DNA of 45,321 bases from Bacteroidota bacterium (GTDB lineage: Bacteria; Bacteroidota; Bacteroidia; Chitinophagales; Saprospiraceae), in contig JAHEAQ010000001.1 of NCBI GenBank assembly GCA_024642705.1, forward strand, positions 1 through 45,321, in the 5' to 3' direction. Shown in pieces: positions 24,191-32,707 of the stretch (position 1 is its first letter; each line of letters begins with the position of its first letter). The translations under genes and the position numbers were made by a program. The notes below the pieces were generated by a model. That model ran no database searches. It had not been told where the DNA came from and saw only the letters and a list, made by a program, of their open reading frames with translations.

Positions 24191-24919
24191 ATGGAGATAA
24201 ATCAATTATTATTAGGAGTGATAGGCGCTGTTCTTTTAGGGATTTCAAAATCTGGACTAAAAGGCATAGACATCCTAATTGTCTCGACTATGGCAATTGG
24301 ATTTGGAGCAAAAGAATCTACAGGGATTCTGGTGCCCCTTTTAATCATTGGAGATATAATGGCAGTCATTTATTACCATCGACATGCGCAATGGAAAATT
24401 CTTTTAAAATTCTTACCATGGATGATTACAGGAGTGCTTGTCGGAGCTTTTGTAGGAAGAGATTTAGATGAGTTTCTTTTCAAAAAAATGATGTCAATCA
24501 TAATAATATTTAGTGTTTTCATTATGTTTTGGTGGGAAAGAAAAGCAAGAAAAGTTCCCCAAAAATTATGGTTTGCTGGAATCACAGGAACTTTTGCAGG
24601 ATTTACAACGATGGTAGGTAATTTAGCTGGAGCATTTTCAAATATATATTTTCTTGCAATGCGAATTCCAAAAGATCAATTTATTGGAACTGCAGCTTGG
24701 TTATTTTTTATCATAAATTTAATAAAAGTCCCATTTCATATTTTTAGTTGGCATACCATAAATGAAAACTCACTAAGAAATGATTTACTTCTTATTCCAT
24801 TTGTGATTGTCGGTTTTTTGGTGGGAGTCAAAATAGTTTCCTTATTCAAAGACAGAATATATCGACTATTTATATTGTTTATGACAGCTTTTGCAGCAAT
24901 AATCCTACTCATTCAATAG
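24191..24919 (+). CDS. TSUP (TauE/SafE) family sulfite or sulfur-compound exporter
   Basis: The 242-residue protein has about eight hydrophobic segments and family landmarks GVIGAVLLGISKSGLKG at the N-terminus, VPLLIIGDIMAVIYYHRHAQW in the middle and AGFTTMVGNLAGAFSNIYFLAMRIPKDQF, ending with a VGFLVGVKIV repeat. TSUP proteins move sulfite, sulfoacetate or other sulfur anions across the inner membrane. It is followed 37 nt later by a PnuC-like gene. The YeeE/YedE genes upstream and the SulP permease downstream support a sulfur role. Confidence 0.88.
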   Translation: MEINQLLLGVIGAVLLGISKSGLKGIDILIVSTMAIGFGAKESTGILVPLLIIGDIMAVIYYHRHAQWKILLKFLPWMITGVLVGAFVGRDLDEFLFKKMMSIIIIFSVFIMFWWERKARKVPQKLWFAGITGTFAGFTTMVGNLAGAFSNIYFLAMRIPKDQFIGTAAWLFFIINLIKVPFHIFSWHTINENSLRNDLLLIPFVIVGFLVGVKIVSLFKDRIYRLFILFMTAFAAIILLIQ

Positions 24920-24956
24920 AAAATTATTAATATTAAGTCTAGATGACATCCAATTT

Positions 24957-25733
24957 ATGAAAGTTAAATATCCGTGGGTTAGACAATTTGTAAATTCTCC
25001 ATATTTAGACATATTTGGAGCCCTGCTTATATTAATAATTTCAATTTCTAGGGACTTTCAGGGGACGATGTACCTAAAAGGAGAAATCCTTTACAGTATC
25101 CCAATGAATGAAATCGGCGAACAAATGAGTCAAGGAGCATTTCCACTAGGATTTCTATCTATTTTTGCAGCGATGTTTTCTATGCTTTCTACAAGATTTA
25201 TTGGTAAACAGCAAAATTTCGGGAATGTAATAGGAATATTTACAACCATAGTTGCCGGAATCTTAGATTATTTATTCGGTAATGCGTCAGCAATCATAAC
25301 TTATCCCTTAACATTTATAATTATGAATTTTGCTGCTTTCAATTGGTCGAAAGGAGAAAAAATCAGAAAAATTGATCTAAAATATTATTTGATTAATTTT
25401 ATTGGGTTATTAGTCGCGTTCGGTTTGGTTTATTTTGGGGCCTATTTATTTGGTGGTAGAACAGACTCAATTTTTCTTAATACTGTTGCTTTAACTTTCG
25501 GATTATCCATTGGAGGGAATCTGTGTTCTGCGCTTAAATACGAAGAGACTTGGTTGTCATGGATGATTTATAATATTGTTCAATTGACCAAAGCAATACT
25601 TCAATTAAATTTTGCAAACGTAGCAAAATATATCTTTTACATGGCTAATGCTACAGTAACTTTAGTCGATTGGAAATACAATGGAGATAAATTTTTGGAC
25701 CAATCCATTGAAGTATCTGGAGCCAAGGCATGA
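24957..25733 (+). CDS. PnuC-like integral membrane protein
   Basis: The 258-residue protein has about seven hydrophobic segments. The C-terminal half (YEETWLSWMIYNIVQLTKAIL, then YIFYMANATVTLVDWKYNGDKF) follows the pattern of PnuC nicotinamide riboside transporters, with tryptophan and asparagine residues in the conserved places. The N-terminal half is less typical. PnuC proteins import NAD precursors. It lies 37 nt after the TSUP gene, so it may be cotranscribed. A different substrate linked to the sulfur genes is possible. It converges on SulP with 18 nt between stops. Confidence 0.6.
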   Translation: MKVKYPWVRQFVNSPYLDIFGALLILIISISRDFQGTMYLKGEILYSIPMNEIGEQMSQGAFPLGFLSIFAAMFSMLSTRFIGKQQNFGNVIGIFTTIVAGILDYLFGNASAIITYPLTFIIMNFAAFNWSKGEKIRKIDLKYYLINFIGLLVAFGLVYFGAYLFGGRTDSIFLNTVALTFGLSIGGNLCSALKYEETWLSWMIYNIVQLTKAILQLNFANVAKYIFYMANATVTLVDWKYNGDKFLDQSIEVSGAKA

Positions 25734-25751
25734 TTTTTAATAAAAGATGGC

Positions 25752-27488
25752 TTACTCTATTGATTTAGAAACATTGGTTTGAACAGATTTACTATTTGTC
25801 AAAGGATTATCTTTATTATAATGAATTTCCAGCACCGCTTCATGGACACTCATGTGATGTTTTTCTGGTTCTGACATCATTGAATTCTTATAAAGCATAT
25901 CTCTAGCTGGACCTGTAACTCCGCAAAGATGCAATTCAATATTCCTAGATTTCAGGTAATCATCAAGATCGTGAAGCATATGTATTCCAGTACTATCTAT
26001 ATCATGTATGCTGCTTGCATCAATTAACAAATATTTCAAATTCTTGTACTTGTCATCAGAAATAAGCTCATAGATTTTATCTTTCAGATAAACAGCATTT
26101 GCAAAATACAATTGATCATCGAATCTTAAAATTATTGTATTGTTTTCTTCTTTTGCCTCTGGAAATCTATTTATGTTCCTATAATAAATGGTATTTGGAA
26201 TATTACCAAGAATAGCCAAATGAGGCTTACTGCTTTTAATAAGGACTAAACTTATACTTAAGACAACACCAAATAAGACGCCTTCTTCAATTCCAAAAAT
26301 TAGTGTTGCAAAAAATGTCACCAACATTAATACAAAATCTCGCTTATGCGTTTTCCATAAATTTCTTGCTTCTTTTACATCAAATAAACCAATAACTGCG
26401 ACTAATATAATAGCGGCCAAAACTGCTTTAGGCAAATAATAAAACATAGGTGTTAGAAACATTAACGAAAGCCCCATTGCCAATGCTGTAAACATTGTTG
26501 CCATAGTAGTTTTTGCTCCTGAATCAAAATTAATAGCTGAACGTGTAAAACTGCCTGATGCTGGAATGGATTGAAAAAATGATGAAATTATTTTAGAAAT
26601 TCCCAATGCAAAAAGTTCTTGGTTGGGATCAATAGAATATGTTTTGTCCTTTGCCTCTAATACTTTGGCAATACTAATACATTCAACAATCCCTATTGTT
26701 GTTACAGTCAGTACTGTTGGTAAAAGTGATTTTATTATTTCTAAATTTAAAATTGGCAATTTAAAAGCAGGTAATCCTTTTGGAATTTCGCCTATAATTT
26801 GAACATCAAATCTTTCTAAATTAAATAAATAAACTATTATAGCACCTAATATTGCTACCAAAAGACCTGAAGGGAAATTTTTTAAAAATCTTTTAAAAAG
26901 CAACATAATCAATATTGCTATAAAACAAATGACTCCAGTAATCCAATTTGACTCAAGAATATGTTGGATAGCATAAATGAAATTTTCAGTAATGAATTCG
27001 AATCTAGGCATCTGGATTCCCAAAGCATCTTTAAGCTGCGAAGCCAAAATAATTACTGCTGCAGCAGAAGTAAATCCAGTTAAAACGGGTCGAGAAATAA
27101 AATTAACTAGAAAACCAAGACGTAAAAAACTCAAAATAAGTTTGAATGCACCGATCAATAAACCTGCAGCTATAACCAAGGAAATAAATTGAGTGCTTCC
27201 AGGTTCTGCAACCGCCGAAACTCCAGAAAGAATAAGCAATGCAGATATTGCAACTGGACCAATAGACAATTGTCTAGATGTACCAAAAATTGCATAAATT
27301 ACTAAAGGAACCATTCCTGTATAAAGTCCATAAATTGGCGGCATACCTGCTAATAATGCATAAGCCATTCCTTGAGGAATTAGAAGTGTAGCTACAGTTA
27401 ATCCAGCAATTAAATCACTCCTAAACTTCTTTATCGAATAGTTAGCAAGAGTTTCAATTAAAGGGATTATTTTTTTTACTGATTTCAA
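25752..27488 (-). CDS. SulP family anion permease with STAS domain (TTG start)
   Basis: The protein has 578 residues: an N-terminal signature DLIAGLTVATLLIPQGMAYALLAGMPPIYGLYTG, ten or more membrane helices with the SulP motif SIPASGSFTRSAINFDSGAKT, and a C-terminal STAS domain (about 440-560) with LIDASSIHDIDSTGIHML. Members carry sulfate, bicarbonate or other anions. The start is TTG at 27488: an in-frame TGA lies four codons upstream and the first ATG is deep in the first helix. A -7-like TATATTTG is at 27524-27517 on the minus strand. Confidence 0.9.
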   Translation of the reverse strand: MKSVKKIIPLIETLANYSIKKFRSDLIAGLTVATLLIPQGMAYALLAGMPPIYGLYTGMVPLVIYAIFGTSRQLSIGPVAISALLILSGVSAVAEPGSTQFISLVIAAGLLIGAFKLILSFLRLGFLVNFISRPVLTGFTSAAAVIILASQLKDALGIQMPRFEFITENFIYAIQHILESNWITGVICFIAILIMLLFKRFLKNFPSGLLVAILGAIIVYLFNLERFDVQIIGEIPKGLPAFKLPILNLEIIKSLLPTVLTVTTIGIVECISIAKVLEAKDKTYSIDPNQELFALGISKIISSFFQSIPASGSFTRSAINFDSGAKTTMATMFTALAMGLSLMFLTPMFYYLPKAVLAAIILVAVIGLFDVKEARNLWKTHKRDFVLMLVTFFATLIFGIEEGVLFGVVLSISLVLIKSSKPHLAILGNIPNTIYYRNINRFPEAKEENNTIILRFDDQLYFANAVYLKDKIYELISDDKYKNLKYLLIDASSIHDIDSTGIHMLHDLDDYLKSRNIELHLCGVTGPARDMLYKNSMMSEPEKHHMSVHEAVLEIHYNKDNPLTNSKSVQTNVSKSIE

Positions 27489-27516
27489 CCTAGTTCTTCA
27501 TTGAATTTGATGATGA

Positions 27517-27524
27517 CAAATATA
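27517..27524 (-). promoter_or_regulatory. Possible -7 element of the SulP gene
   Basis: On the minus strand the bases read TATATTTG, matching TAnnTTTG, about 29 nt before the TTG start. No TTG is found at the usual distance, so this is tentative. Confidence 0.35.
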
Positions 27525-27575
27525 TGAACTTAATAACAATTTAATATTTATTCTGTGTGATCAGGGTAACACTAA

Positions 27576-28439
27576 TCAGTTAATCTCTTTTCTTAAACTC
27601 TCTAAAATTACCAGACTCACAATAATTGTTCCTCCAATAAAAGTATTCATGTTAGGAATTTCATTAAGAAAAATAAAAGCTATAATAATACCAAATAAAG
27701 GTTGAATGCTGCTTAATATCGAGACTTTACTTATTGAAAAATGCCTGAAACTCATTATAAAAAGTGTGTGCCCTATTGCCGTCGTAAGAATTCCTAAAAC
27801 TAAGAGTTGAAGCCAATTGTAAGCTAAAGGGCTATGATCATAAATAAAAACCACAGGTAATAAAATTATTGTTATAAACAAAGTTTGAAAAGACATTAAT
27901 ACAATACCATCTATTTCTTGCGAAGGTTTTTTCAAAAGAATATTTCTTAAAGAATAGCTTACTGCTGAAATTAGTCCAAAAACTACCCCAAGTGTGATAT
28001 TGTTATCTAGATTGTATTCAGGAATCAGAAAATAAATACCTAAAATTAAAAATAGGCCAAATATTATTTGAACATAATCAAAAGGTTTTTTCAAGATGAA
28101 GGGTTCTAAAAAAGTGGTAAATACAGGATAAGTAAAAAGAGAAATCATCCCTATGGCAACATTTGAAAATTGCAAAGCAAAAAAATAAAAGATCCAATGA
28201 AATGCCATTAAAAATGAAGCAATAAAAATTGGAATTCTATGCTGAGGGTAATTTATCCTAAATGATTTTTTTAATGATTTAGAAATAAAAAATAAAAATA
28301 CGAATCCAATAATTGATCTATACCAAATAGCAAGCGGAGGCGATATTGACAAATACTTCCCTAAAGCTCCCGAAGTGCTGACAAATAACATAGCAATGTT
28401 GAGTATAAAGAAATGTCGGTATTTGGTGAAAAAATTCAC
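27576..28439 (-). CDS. EamA/DMT family transporter (GTG start)
   Basis: The 287-residue protein has ten hydrophobic segments in two repeated EamA halves, each with the characteristic end (SNVAIGMISLFTYPVFTTF in the first, SKVSILSSIQPLFGIIIAFIFLNE in the second). Such proteins export metabolites or amino acids; the substrate here is unknown. The start codon is GTG at 28439. A very good promoter lies just upstream (TTTG at 28488-28485, 21 nt, TACTTTTG at 28463-28456), which predicts a short leader of about 12 nt. SulP follows on the same strand. Confidence 0.87.
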   Translation of the reverse strand: MNFFTKYRHFFILNIAMLFVSTSGALGKYLSISPPLAIWYRSIIGFVFLFFISKSLKKSFRINYPQHRIPIFIASFLMAFHWIFYFFALQFSNVAIGMISLFTYPVFTTFLEPFILKKPFDYVQIIFGLFLILGIYFLIPEYNLDNNITLGVVFGLISAVSYSLRNILLKKPSQEIDGIVLMSFQTLFITIILLPVVFIYDHSPLAYNWLQLLVLGILTTAIGHTLFIMSFRHFSISKVSILSSIQPLFGIIIAFIFLNEIPNMNTFIGGTIIVSLVILESLRKEIN

Positions 28440-28455
28440 GAGGTTATATTTTCGG

Positions 28456-28488
28456 CAAAAGTAATGTTTTCAGATTTAATGCGTCAAA
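28456..28488 (-). promoter_or_regulatory. Promoter of the EamA-type transporter
   Basis: On the minus strand TTTG (28488-28485) precedes TACTTTTG (28463-28456) by 21 nt. Both elements match the Bacteroidota consensus and the gene starts 17 nt after the -7 element. Confidence 0.65.
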
Positions 28489-28546
28489 TGATCTTTCGAA
28501 CAGTAATAAAATAATGAGAAATTTGGAAATCCTTAGATAAAATAGA

Positions 28547-28927
28547 TTACACATTAATCCTCCAGGGAGGATTAATCCTATTAATTCCAGCTTTGAACAA
28601 GACAATGTGGTTGCCATCTGGATCTGTAAGATGAGCTTCCCTCCAAAGCCAAGTCTTATCATTAGGCAATTCATCAAAAATTAAACCTTCTGCCACTAAA
28701 TTTTCCACAAATTCATCTAGGTTATCCTCTTCAAAATAAATAATGGGTCCTTTTTCTAAAGGCAATTTATTTTGCAGGTGAATGGAAAAAGTAGCATTTC
28801 CATCAGGGCATAAAAAGCGAGCATAATTAGGAAGAGCCTTAACAATAATTATAAGTCCTAGCTTTTGATAGAACAGAATTGATTTTTCGAGATTGAGGGA
28901 AGGGACGGTAACTTGATTTAAACGCAT
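28547..28927 (-). CDS. VOC (glyoxalase/dioxygenase) superfamily protein
   Basis: This 126-residue protein is a single VOC module made of two beta-alpha-beta-beta-beta units: MRLNQVTVPSLNLEKSILFYQKLGL at the start and LWREAHLTDPDGNHIVLFKAG at the end. The HLTDPDGNHI pattern is where these proteins place metal ligands or substrate contacts. Members range from glyoxalase I to antibiotic-binding proteins, so function is not assignable. It stands on the minus strand 107 nt before the EamA gene. Confidence 0.83.
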   Translation of the reverse strand: MRLNQVTVPSLNLEKSILFYQKLGLIIIVKALPNYARFLCPDGNATFSIHLQNKLPLEKGPIIYFEEDNLDEFVENLVAEGLIFDELPNDKTWLWREAHLTDPDGNHIVLFKAGINRINPPWRINV

Positions 28928-29073
28928 TACAATTGATGATAAATTATTATATATATTATTTTGGATAACAACTAATTACACATTATAATTAATTATATTA
29001 AAAATACTTTAAAAAAAAGGTAACAGGAACATGGCTTTTTAACACTAATAAATAGAGAATAAAGCTAATAAAA

Positions 29074-29763
29074 ATGAAAGTTACCCATTTAATTGAAAAT
29101 CACATCTATTTAATTAGCAATCATGCAGTTGCTCGCAACCCTATGTTTGCAGACATTAAAATTCAAGAATTTTTCATTTCTAAAATTGAAAAGTATTTAA
29201 CACCACTGTGTAATATTATTGCGTATAGTTTAAACGGGGATGAATTCCAGTTGTTAATCAAACTTAATTCTCGAGAAAAATTCAAATCATTTTATAAAAT
29301 CAAGAAGAATAATGAACTTTTAGGTGAGCTAGAAATTCCAGAATCAACATTTATTTTCTCTCAAGAAATGGCAAATTTGCAAGTAAGTTTGGTGAAGCAT
29401 TTCAATTATAAGTACAAGAGAAACGGAGCAATGATGGCTAAACGATTTGGGCGCGAGCTTATAGAAAGTGTGGATGATATGAATTATTGGATAGAACGAT
29501 TGAATAAAGGAAAAAAACTTCACCAATATGGTCAAATGTGGGCAAATGAAATCATGAATTTGAAAGAGCCAAAAACGAGCAAATGGCTCTATAGTGGAGA
29601 ATTCAAGGGAGAAAGAGGATTTTCTTCAATTTATCTTAGTGCTTTAAAAATCGACCTCGGAGGTGCTTTTGAAAACCTACCAGCAGATAGAATAATACTA
29701 CCTAAATCATATTTAAATATTCAATTAAACTTGATTCTCTCTAAATTAAATCAGAGTTTTTAA
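29074..29763 (+). CDS. RAYT/Y1 transposase-like protein lacking the HUH histidines
   Basis: The 229-residue protein follows the layout of REP-associated tyrosine transposases (TnpA_REP/IS200-like): an N-terminal NHIYLISNHAV strand, MFADIKIQEFFISKIEKYL, IIAYSLNGDEFQLLIKL, a helix LQVSLVKHFNYKYKRNGAMMAKRFGRELI-like region and a following Tyr-containing helix. In active members the strand reads roughly NHFHLL, where both His coordinate the metal. Here the same place reads DEFQ: E57 and Q59 replace the histidines. The NP-containing segment near the usual catalytic Tyr is also changed (YWIERLNKGKK). The gene is otherwise intact and uninterrupted, so a domesticated DNA- or RNA-binding protein is more likely than a working transposase. 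A hairpin overlaps its stop codon. Confidence 0.65.
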   Translation: MKVTHLIENHIYLISNHAVARNPMFADIKIQEFFISKIEKYLTPLCNIIAYSLNGDEFQLLIKLNSREKFKSFYKIKKNNELLGELEIPESTFIFSQEMANLQVSLVKHFNYKYKRNGAMMAKRFGRELIESVDDMNYWIERLNKGKKLHQYGQMWANEIMNLKEPKTSKWLYSGEFKGERGFSSIYLSALKIDLGGAFENLPADRIILPKSYLNIQLNLILSKLNQSF

Positions 29764-29770
29764 ACTCTGA
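29751..29770 (+). terminator. Hairpin overlapping the stop of the RAYT-like gene
   Basis: TCAGAGTTT (29751-29759) mirrors AAACTCTGA (29762-29770), with the stop codon at 29761-29763 inside it, followed by CTAACTTTTTG. It is probably a terminator; the tract after the stem is only moderately T-rich. Confidence 0.5.
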
Positions 29771-30297
29771 CTAACTTTTTGACTTCTCATTTATCCATAA
29801 TTCGAAATCGAAACGATATCCCTATTTCTAAAAAATATAAATCTCTAATTCTTGGATAATTGTGATTAAAAATTAAAAATCCAATTCTTCTTAATTATAG
29901 CAAAAATCGCTTCTACCTAATTAATTTTTAGTGTTACACACTAAAACAATTATAAATTATTAAACTCCTTAGAAACATTCGATTTTGAAATGATTATCCC
30001 CATTAAACTTTTTAGATCTAAAGGAGCCATTAACTTGAAACAAAAATGAAAATGAAATAAAGCGCCTTTAGATTGCGATTTAATCGCATAATAGGGAATA
30101 ATTATATTCAAATAAGCACATATCAATATATGATCATTTATAAATATTTAAATTTTATTACTTATTCTTTATAATAATTTCAATTATTATGTATATTTTT
30201 AGCATACAACAAATTTTAACTCACTTTCGTTATAAAATACACAATATTTATATTTATCTATTTTCTAACTTCAATTTAAAAATGTAATTCTTAAAAA
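29764..30297. other. 534-nt gene-free region ahead of the sulfhydrylase gene
   Basis: The region has no gene. It holds the hairpin at the RAYT-like stop, a long stem 30016-30073, a palindrome at 30074-30088 and an A/T inverted repeat at 30171-30190 followed by GTATATTTTTAG. No match to SAM-I or SAM-II riboswitches was recognised and no good TAnnTTTG promoter was found, so the metY-type promoter position is unknown. Confidence 0.5.
30016..30088 (+). promoter_or_regulatory. Two abutting hairpins upstream of the sulfhydrylase gene
   Basis: Bases 30016-30027 pair with 30062-30073 (11 of 12 positions) around a 34-nt purine-rich loop. Directly adjoining it, TGCGAT (30074-30079) pairs with ATCGCA (30083-30088) around TTA. 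The arrangement resembles a structured leader and lies 210 nt before the start codon. A regulatory role is inference. Confidence 0.4.
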
Positions 30298-31569
30298 ATG
30301 AAAAAAGAAACTCTATCAATACATGCTGGTTATACTTCTGATCCCACGACAAAGTCCGTCGCTGTTCCTATATACCAAACTGTTGCCTATGAATTTGATA
30401 ATGCCCAACATGGAGCAGATCTTTTTAATTTAGCAGTTGCCGGAAATATTTACACGCGAATCATGAACCCAACCGCAGATGTACTCGAAAAAAGAGTTGC
30501 TGCTTTAGAAGGTGGAATTGCCGCTCTAGCTGTAAGCGCAGGGAGCGCTGCAATTAATTATTCTATTCTAAACATTGCTGAAATAGGTGACAACATTGTT
30601 TCTGTTCCTTTACTATATGGTGGAACATATACCTTATTCAAGCACATGTTTCCAAAACAAGGAATTGAAGTCAAATTCGCTGCCACTGACAGTGCAAAAG
30701 ATATTGCTAAACTTATCGATGGCAAAACAAAAGCTGTTTTTTGCGAAACTATAGGTAATCCGGCTGGAAATATACCTGATTTGGAAGCAATTGCCAAAGT
30801 CGCCCACGCTGCTGGAGTTCCGTTAATTGTTGACAATACGGTTGCCACTCCAATCCTAATAAATCCAATAGAACATGGTGCTGACATTGTTGTCCATTCT
30901 TTAACAAAATATATGGGCGGACATGGAACAACCCTCGGTGGAATAATTGTAGATAGTGGAAAATTTCCATGGGCAGAACACAAAGATAGATTTCCAATGT
31001 TGAATACTCCAGAACCTTCTTATCACGGTGTGGTGTATACCGAAGCATTTGGCGCCGCTGCTTATATAGGTCGCGCAAGAACTGTTCCTTTAAGAAATAC
31101 AGGTTCTGCAATATCTCCATTCAACTCATTTCTAATATTACAAGGAATTGAAACATTGAGTTTAAGAATGGAAAGACATATAGAAAATGCTCAAGCAGTA
31201 GCTGAATACCTGGAAAAACATGAAAAAGTTGAGTGGGTTCAATATGGCGGCCTTCCAAGCAGTCCTTATCATGAACTTGCAAAAAAATATTCAAAAGGCA
31301 GACCGGCATCTCTAATGACATTTGGAATTAAAGGTGGTTTTGATGCTGCAGTTAAATTTTATGATAAATTAGAGATTTTCAAAAGATTGGTAAATATTGG
31401 AGATGCAAAATCTCTCGCATGTCATCCTGCTTCTACTACTCACAGACAGCTTTCAGAATCTGAATTAGTTTCCGCTGGTGTGAGCCAGGAAATGATGAGA
31501 CTTTGTGTTGGAATAGAACACATCGATGATATAATTAATGATTTAGAACAAGCTTTTGCCGTTGTGTAA
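30298..31569 (+). CDS. O-acetylhomoserine aminocarboxypropyltransferase (homocysteine synthase)
   Basis: The protein has 423 residues, the usual length of MetY-type enzymes, longer than MetB. It makes homocysteine from O-acetylhomoserine and sulfide in the cytoplasm. Visible features: TLSIHAGYTSDPTTKSVAVPIYQT, RIMNPTADVLEKRVAALEGG, the PLP-binding Lys204 in SLTKYMGGHG, TPEPSYHGVVY typical of the MetY group, and a C-terminal ACHPASTTHRQL. It is a single gene with a long structured leader and a strong terminator. It gives the sulfide coming from sulfur uptake a route to methionine. Confidence 0.93.
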   Translation: MKKETLSIHAGYTSDPTTKSVAVPIYQTVAYEFDNAQHGADLFNLAVAGNIYTRIMNPTADVLEKRVAALEGGIAALAVSAGSAAINYSILNIAEIGDNIVSVPLLYGGTYTLFKHMFPKQGIEVKFAATDSAKDIAKLIDGKTKAVFCETIGNPAGNIPDLEAIAKVAHAAGVPLIVDNTVATPILINPIEHGADIVVHSLTKYMGGHGTTLGGIIVDSGKFPWAEHKDRFPMLNTPEPSYHGVVYTEAFGAAAYIGRARTVPLRNTGSAISPFNSFLILQGIETLSLRMERHIENAQAVAEYLEKHEKVEWVQYGGLPSSPYHELAKKYSKGRPASLMTFGIKGGFDAAVKFYDKLEIFKRLVNIGDAKSLACHPASTTHRQLSESELVSAGVSQEMMRLCVGIEHIDDIINDLEQAFAVV

Positions 31570-31596
31570 AAGTGTTGTTTGCCTTGGTTGATTAAG

Positions 31597-31632
31597 AAGA
31601 GTCTCGAAAATTTATTTTCGGGACTCTTTATT
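31597..31632 (+). terminator. Intrinsic terminator of the sulfhydrylase gene
   Basis: Bases 31597-31610 pair with 31615-31628 (14 pairs, one T-G) around TTTA, followed by TATT. It lies 28 nt after the stop codon. Confidence 0.8.
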
Positions 31633-31794
31633 AGGACCCAAATTGTTTTTTTTATCCTTCATGATGAACCAAAATAAGGTAAAAAAGAACAGACAAAGAA
31701 TGCTAAACTAAGCAGTATATTTTCAAGTTCGTTTTCAATTTTCGTGCCATTGGAAGCAGAATATTAGAAATGAAAAGTATAGAAAATAATACTA

Positions 31795-32667
31795 TTATTT
31801 GCTCATATCATAAAAAACTCCAATAGAATAAGAAGGAGCAGCAGCAATTATTTCGCCCCTGAATGCAGAAGCAAAGGATGCTGAAAATCCAATGTTTTTT
31901 GTTACGTAATATGCTGCTTCAATCCCATAACTGGTGTATTCAGAATTGTTAGCAAAAATACTCGTACTTGTATTGGTTTCAGCGGTATCTCCATTTTTAA
32001 ATGATTCTACACCATTTAATCTCCCAATAATCCAAATCTTATTCTTTAAAAATGAAATCCCAGCTTCAAGTCCAAATCGAAACTCATCACTATAACCGTT
32101 GGTTCTATTATTTAAACCTGCAAAACCACTTGCATAACTTGAAACTTCTTTATTTATATTAAATCCACCTCCTACATCTACTAAAAACATCTGATTGAAT
32201 TCCCCATCTCCAGTTTGAAGATTACCATCAGTACCAGCCGAACTTGTACCCGTCGGAAGCCCTAAAGTTAAAGTGGCTGAAATGGGTAAAAAATTATCTC
32301 CTTTGCTAATAGCATATTTCAAACTTAGGTCTGCATCACCAATTTTATTAATAGCCTCTCCCTTAATAAGAATTTCATTTGTAGTTTTTGATACCAAATT
32401 ATTCATATAATTTCGAACCAACATTGGAGCATAAACAACTCCCGTAAGTCTGTTCGTAATTCCATATTCAACATATACATTAGTACTAAATATTCCATTG
32501 GTAACATTAGGATCAATTAATCCAACATCCGTATAATGTTGATCAAAAACAAGCCACCATTCGGATAATTTGAAATAAATATTGCCTTTTTTTTGTGGCC
32601 ATGGACCACCAGCATTAATTGAATTCAATATTCCAAGGCAAAATAATACAACTAATAGCTTTTTCAT
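31795..32667 (-). CDS. Outer-membrane beta-barrel protein of the transporter-like family
   Basis: The 290-residue protein has a signal peptide (MKKLLVVLFCLGILNSINAGGP) and alternating beta-strand patterns ending in an aromatic residue (FSTNVYVEYGITNRLTGVVYAPML, LSLKYAISKGDNFLPISATLTLGLP, SYSIGVFYDM). This is the pattern of a Bacteroidota outer-membrane barrel of the 'transporter' kind, whose cargo is not known. It follows the Big2-DM13 lipoprotein gene at a distance of 40 nt, so the two are probably one operon. A link to redox or metal function is inferred only from that neighbour. Confidence 0.8.
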   Translation of the reverse strand: MKKLLVVLFCLGILNSINAGGPWPQKKGNIYFKLSEWWLVFDQHYTDVGLIDPNVTNGIFSTNVYVEYGITNRLTGVVYAPMLVRNYMNNLVSKTTNEILIKGEAINKIGDADLSLKYAISKGDNFLPISATLTLGLPTGTSSAGTDGNLQTGDGEFNQMFLVDVGGGFNINKEVSSYASGFAGLNNRTNGYSDEFRFGLEAGISFLKNKIWIIGRLNGVESFKNGDTAETNTSTSIFANNSEYTSYGIEAAYYVTKNIGFSASFASAFRGEIIAAAPSYSIGVFYDMSK

Positions 32668-32707
32668 TTTTTTTGTTTACTTATTGAAAAATGGTTCAAA
32701 CTAAATA

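Noticed and set aside
27555-27574. Second Crp-like site (TGTGATCAGGGTAACAC) upstream of SulP
   Set aside because: Only one half matches TGTGA. The other half, TAACA, lacks the TCACA pattern.
29074-29763. Complete IS200-type insertion sequence around the RAYT-like gene
   Set aside because: The catalytic histidines are missing and no matching subterminal hairpins or target duplication were seen on both sides.
30016-30088. SAM-I or SAM-II riboswitch ahead of the sulfhydrylase gene
   Set aside because: Neither the SAM-I conserved core nor the SAM-II GCTAAA-type end is present. The structure is reported only as an unassigned hairpin pair.
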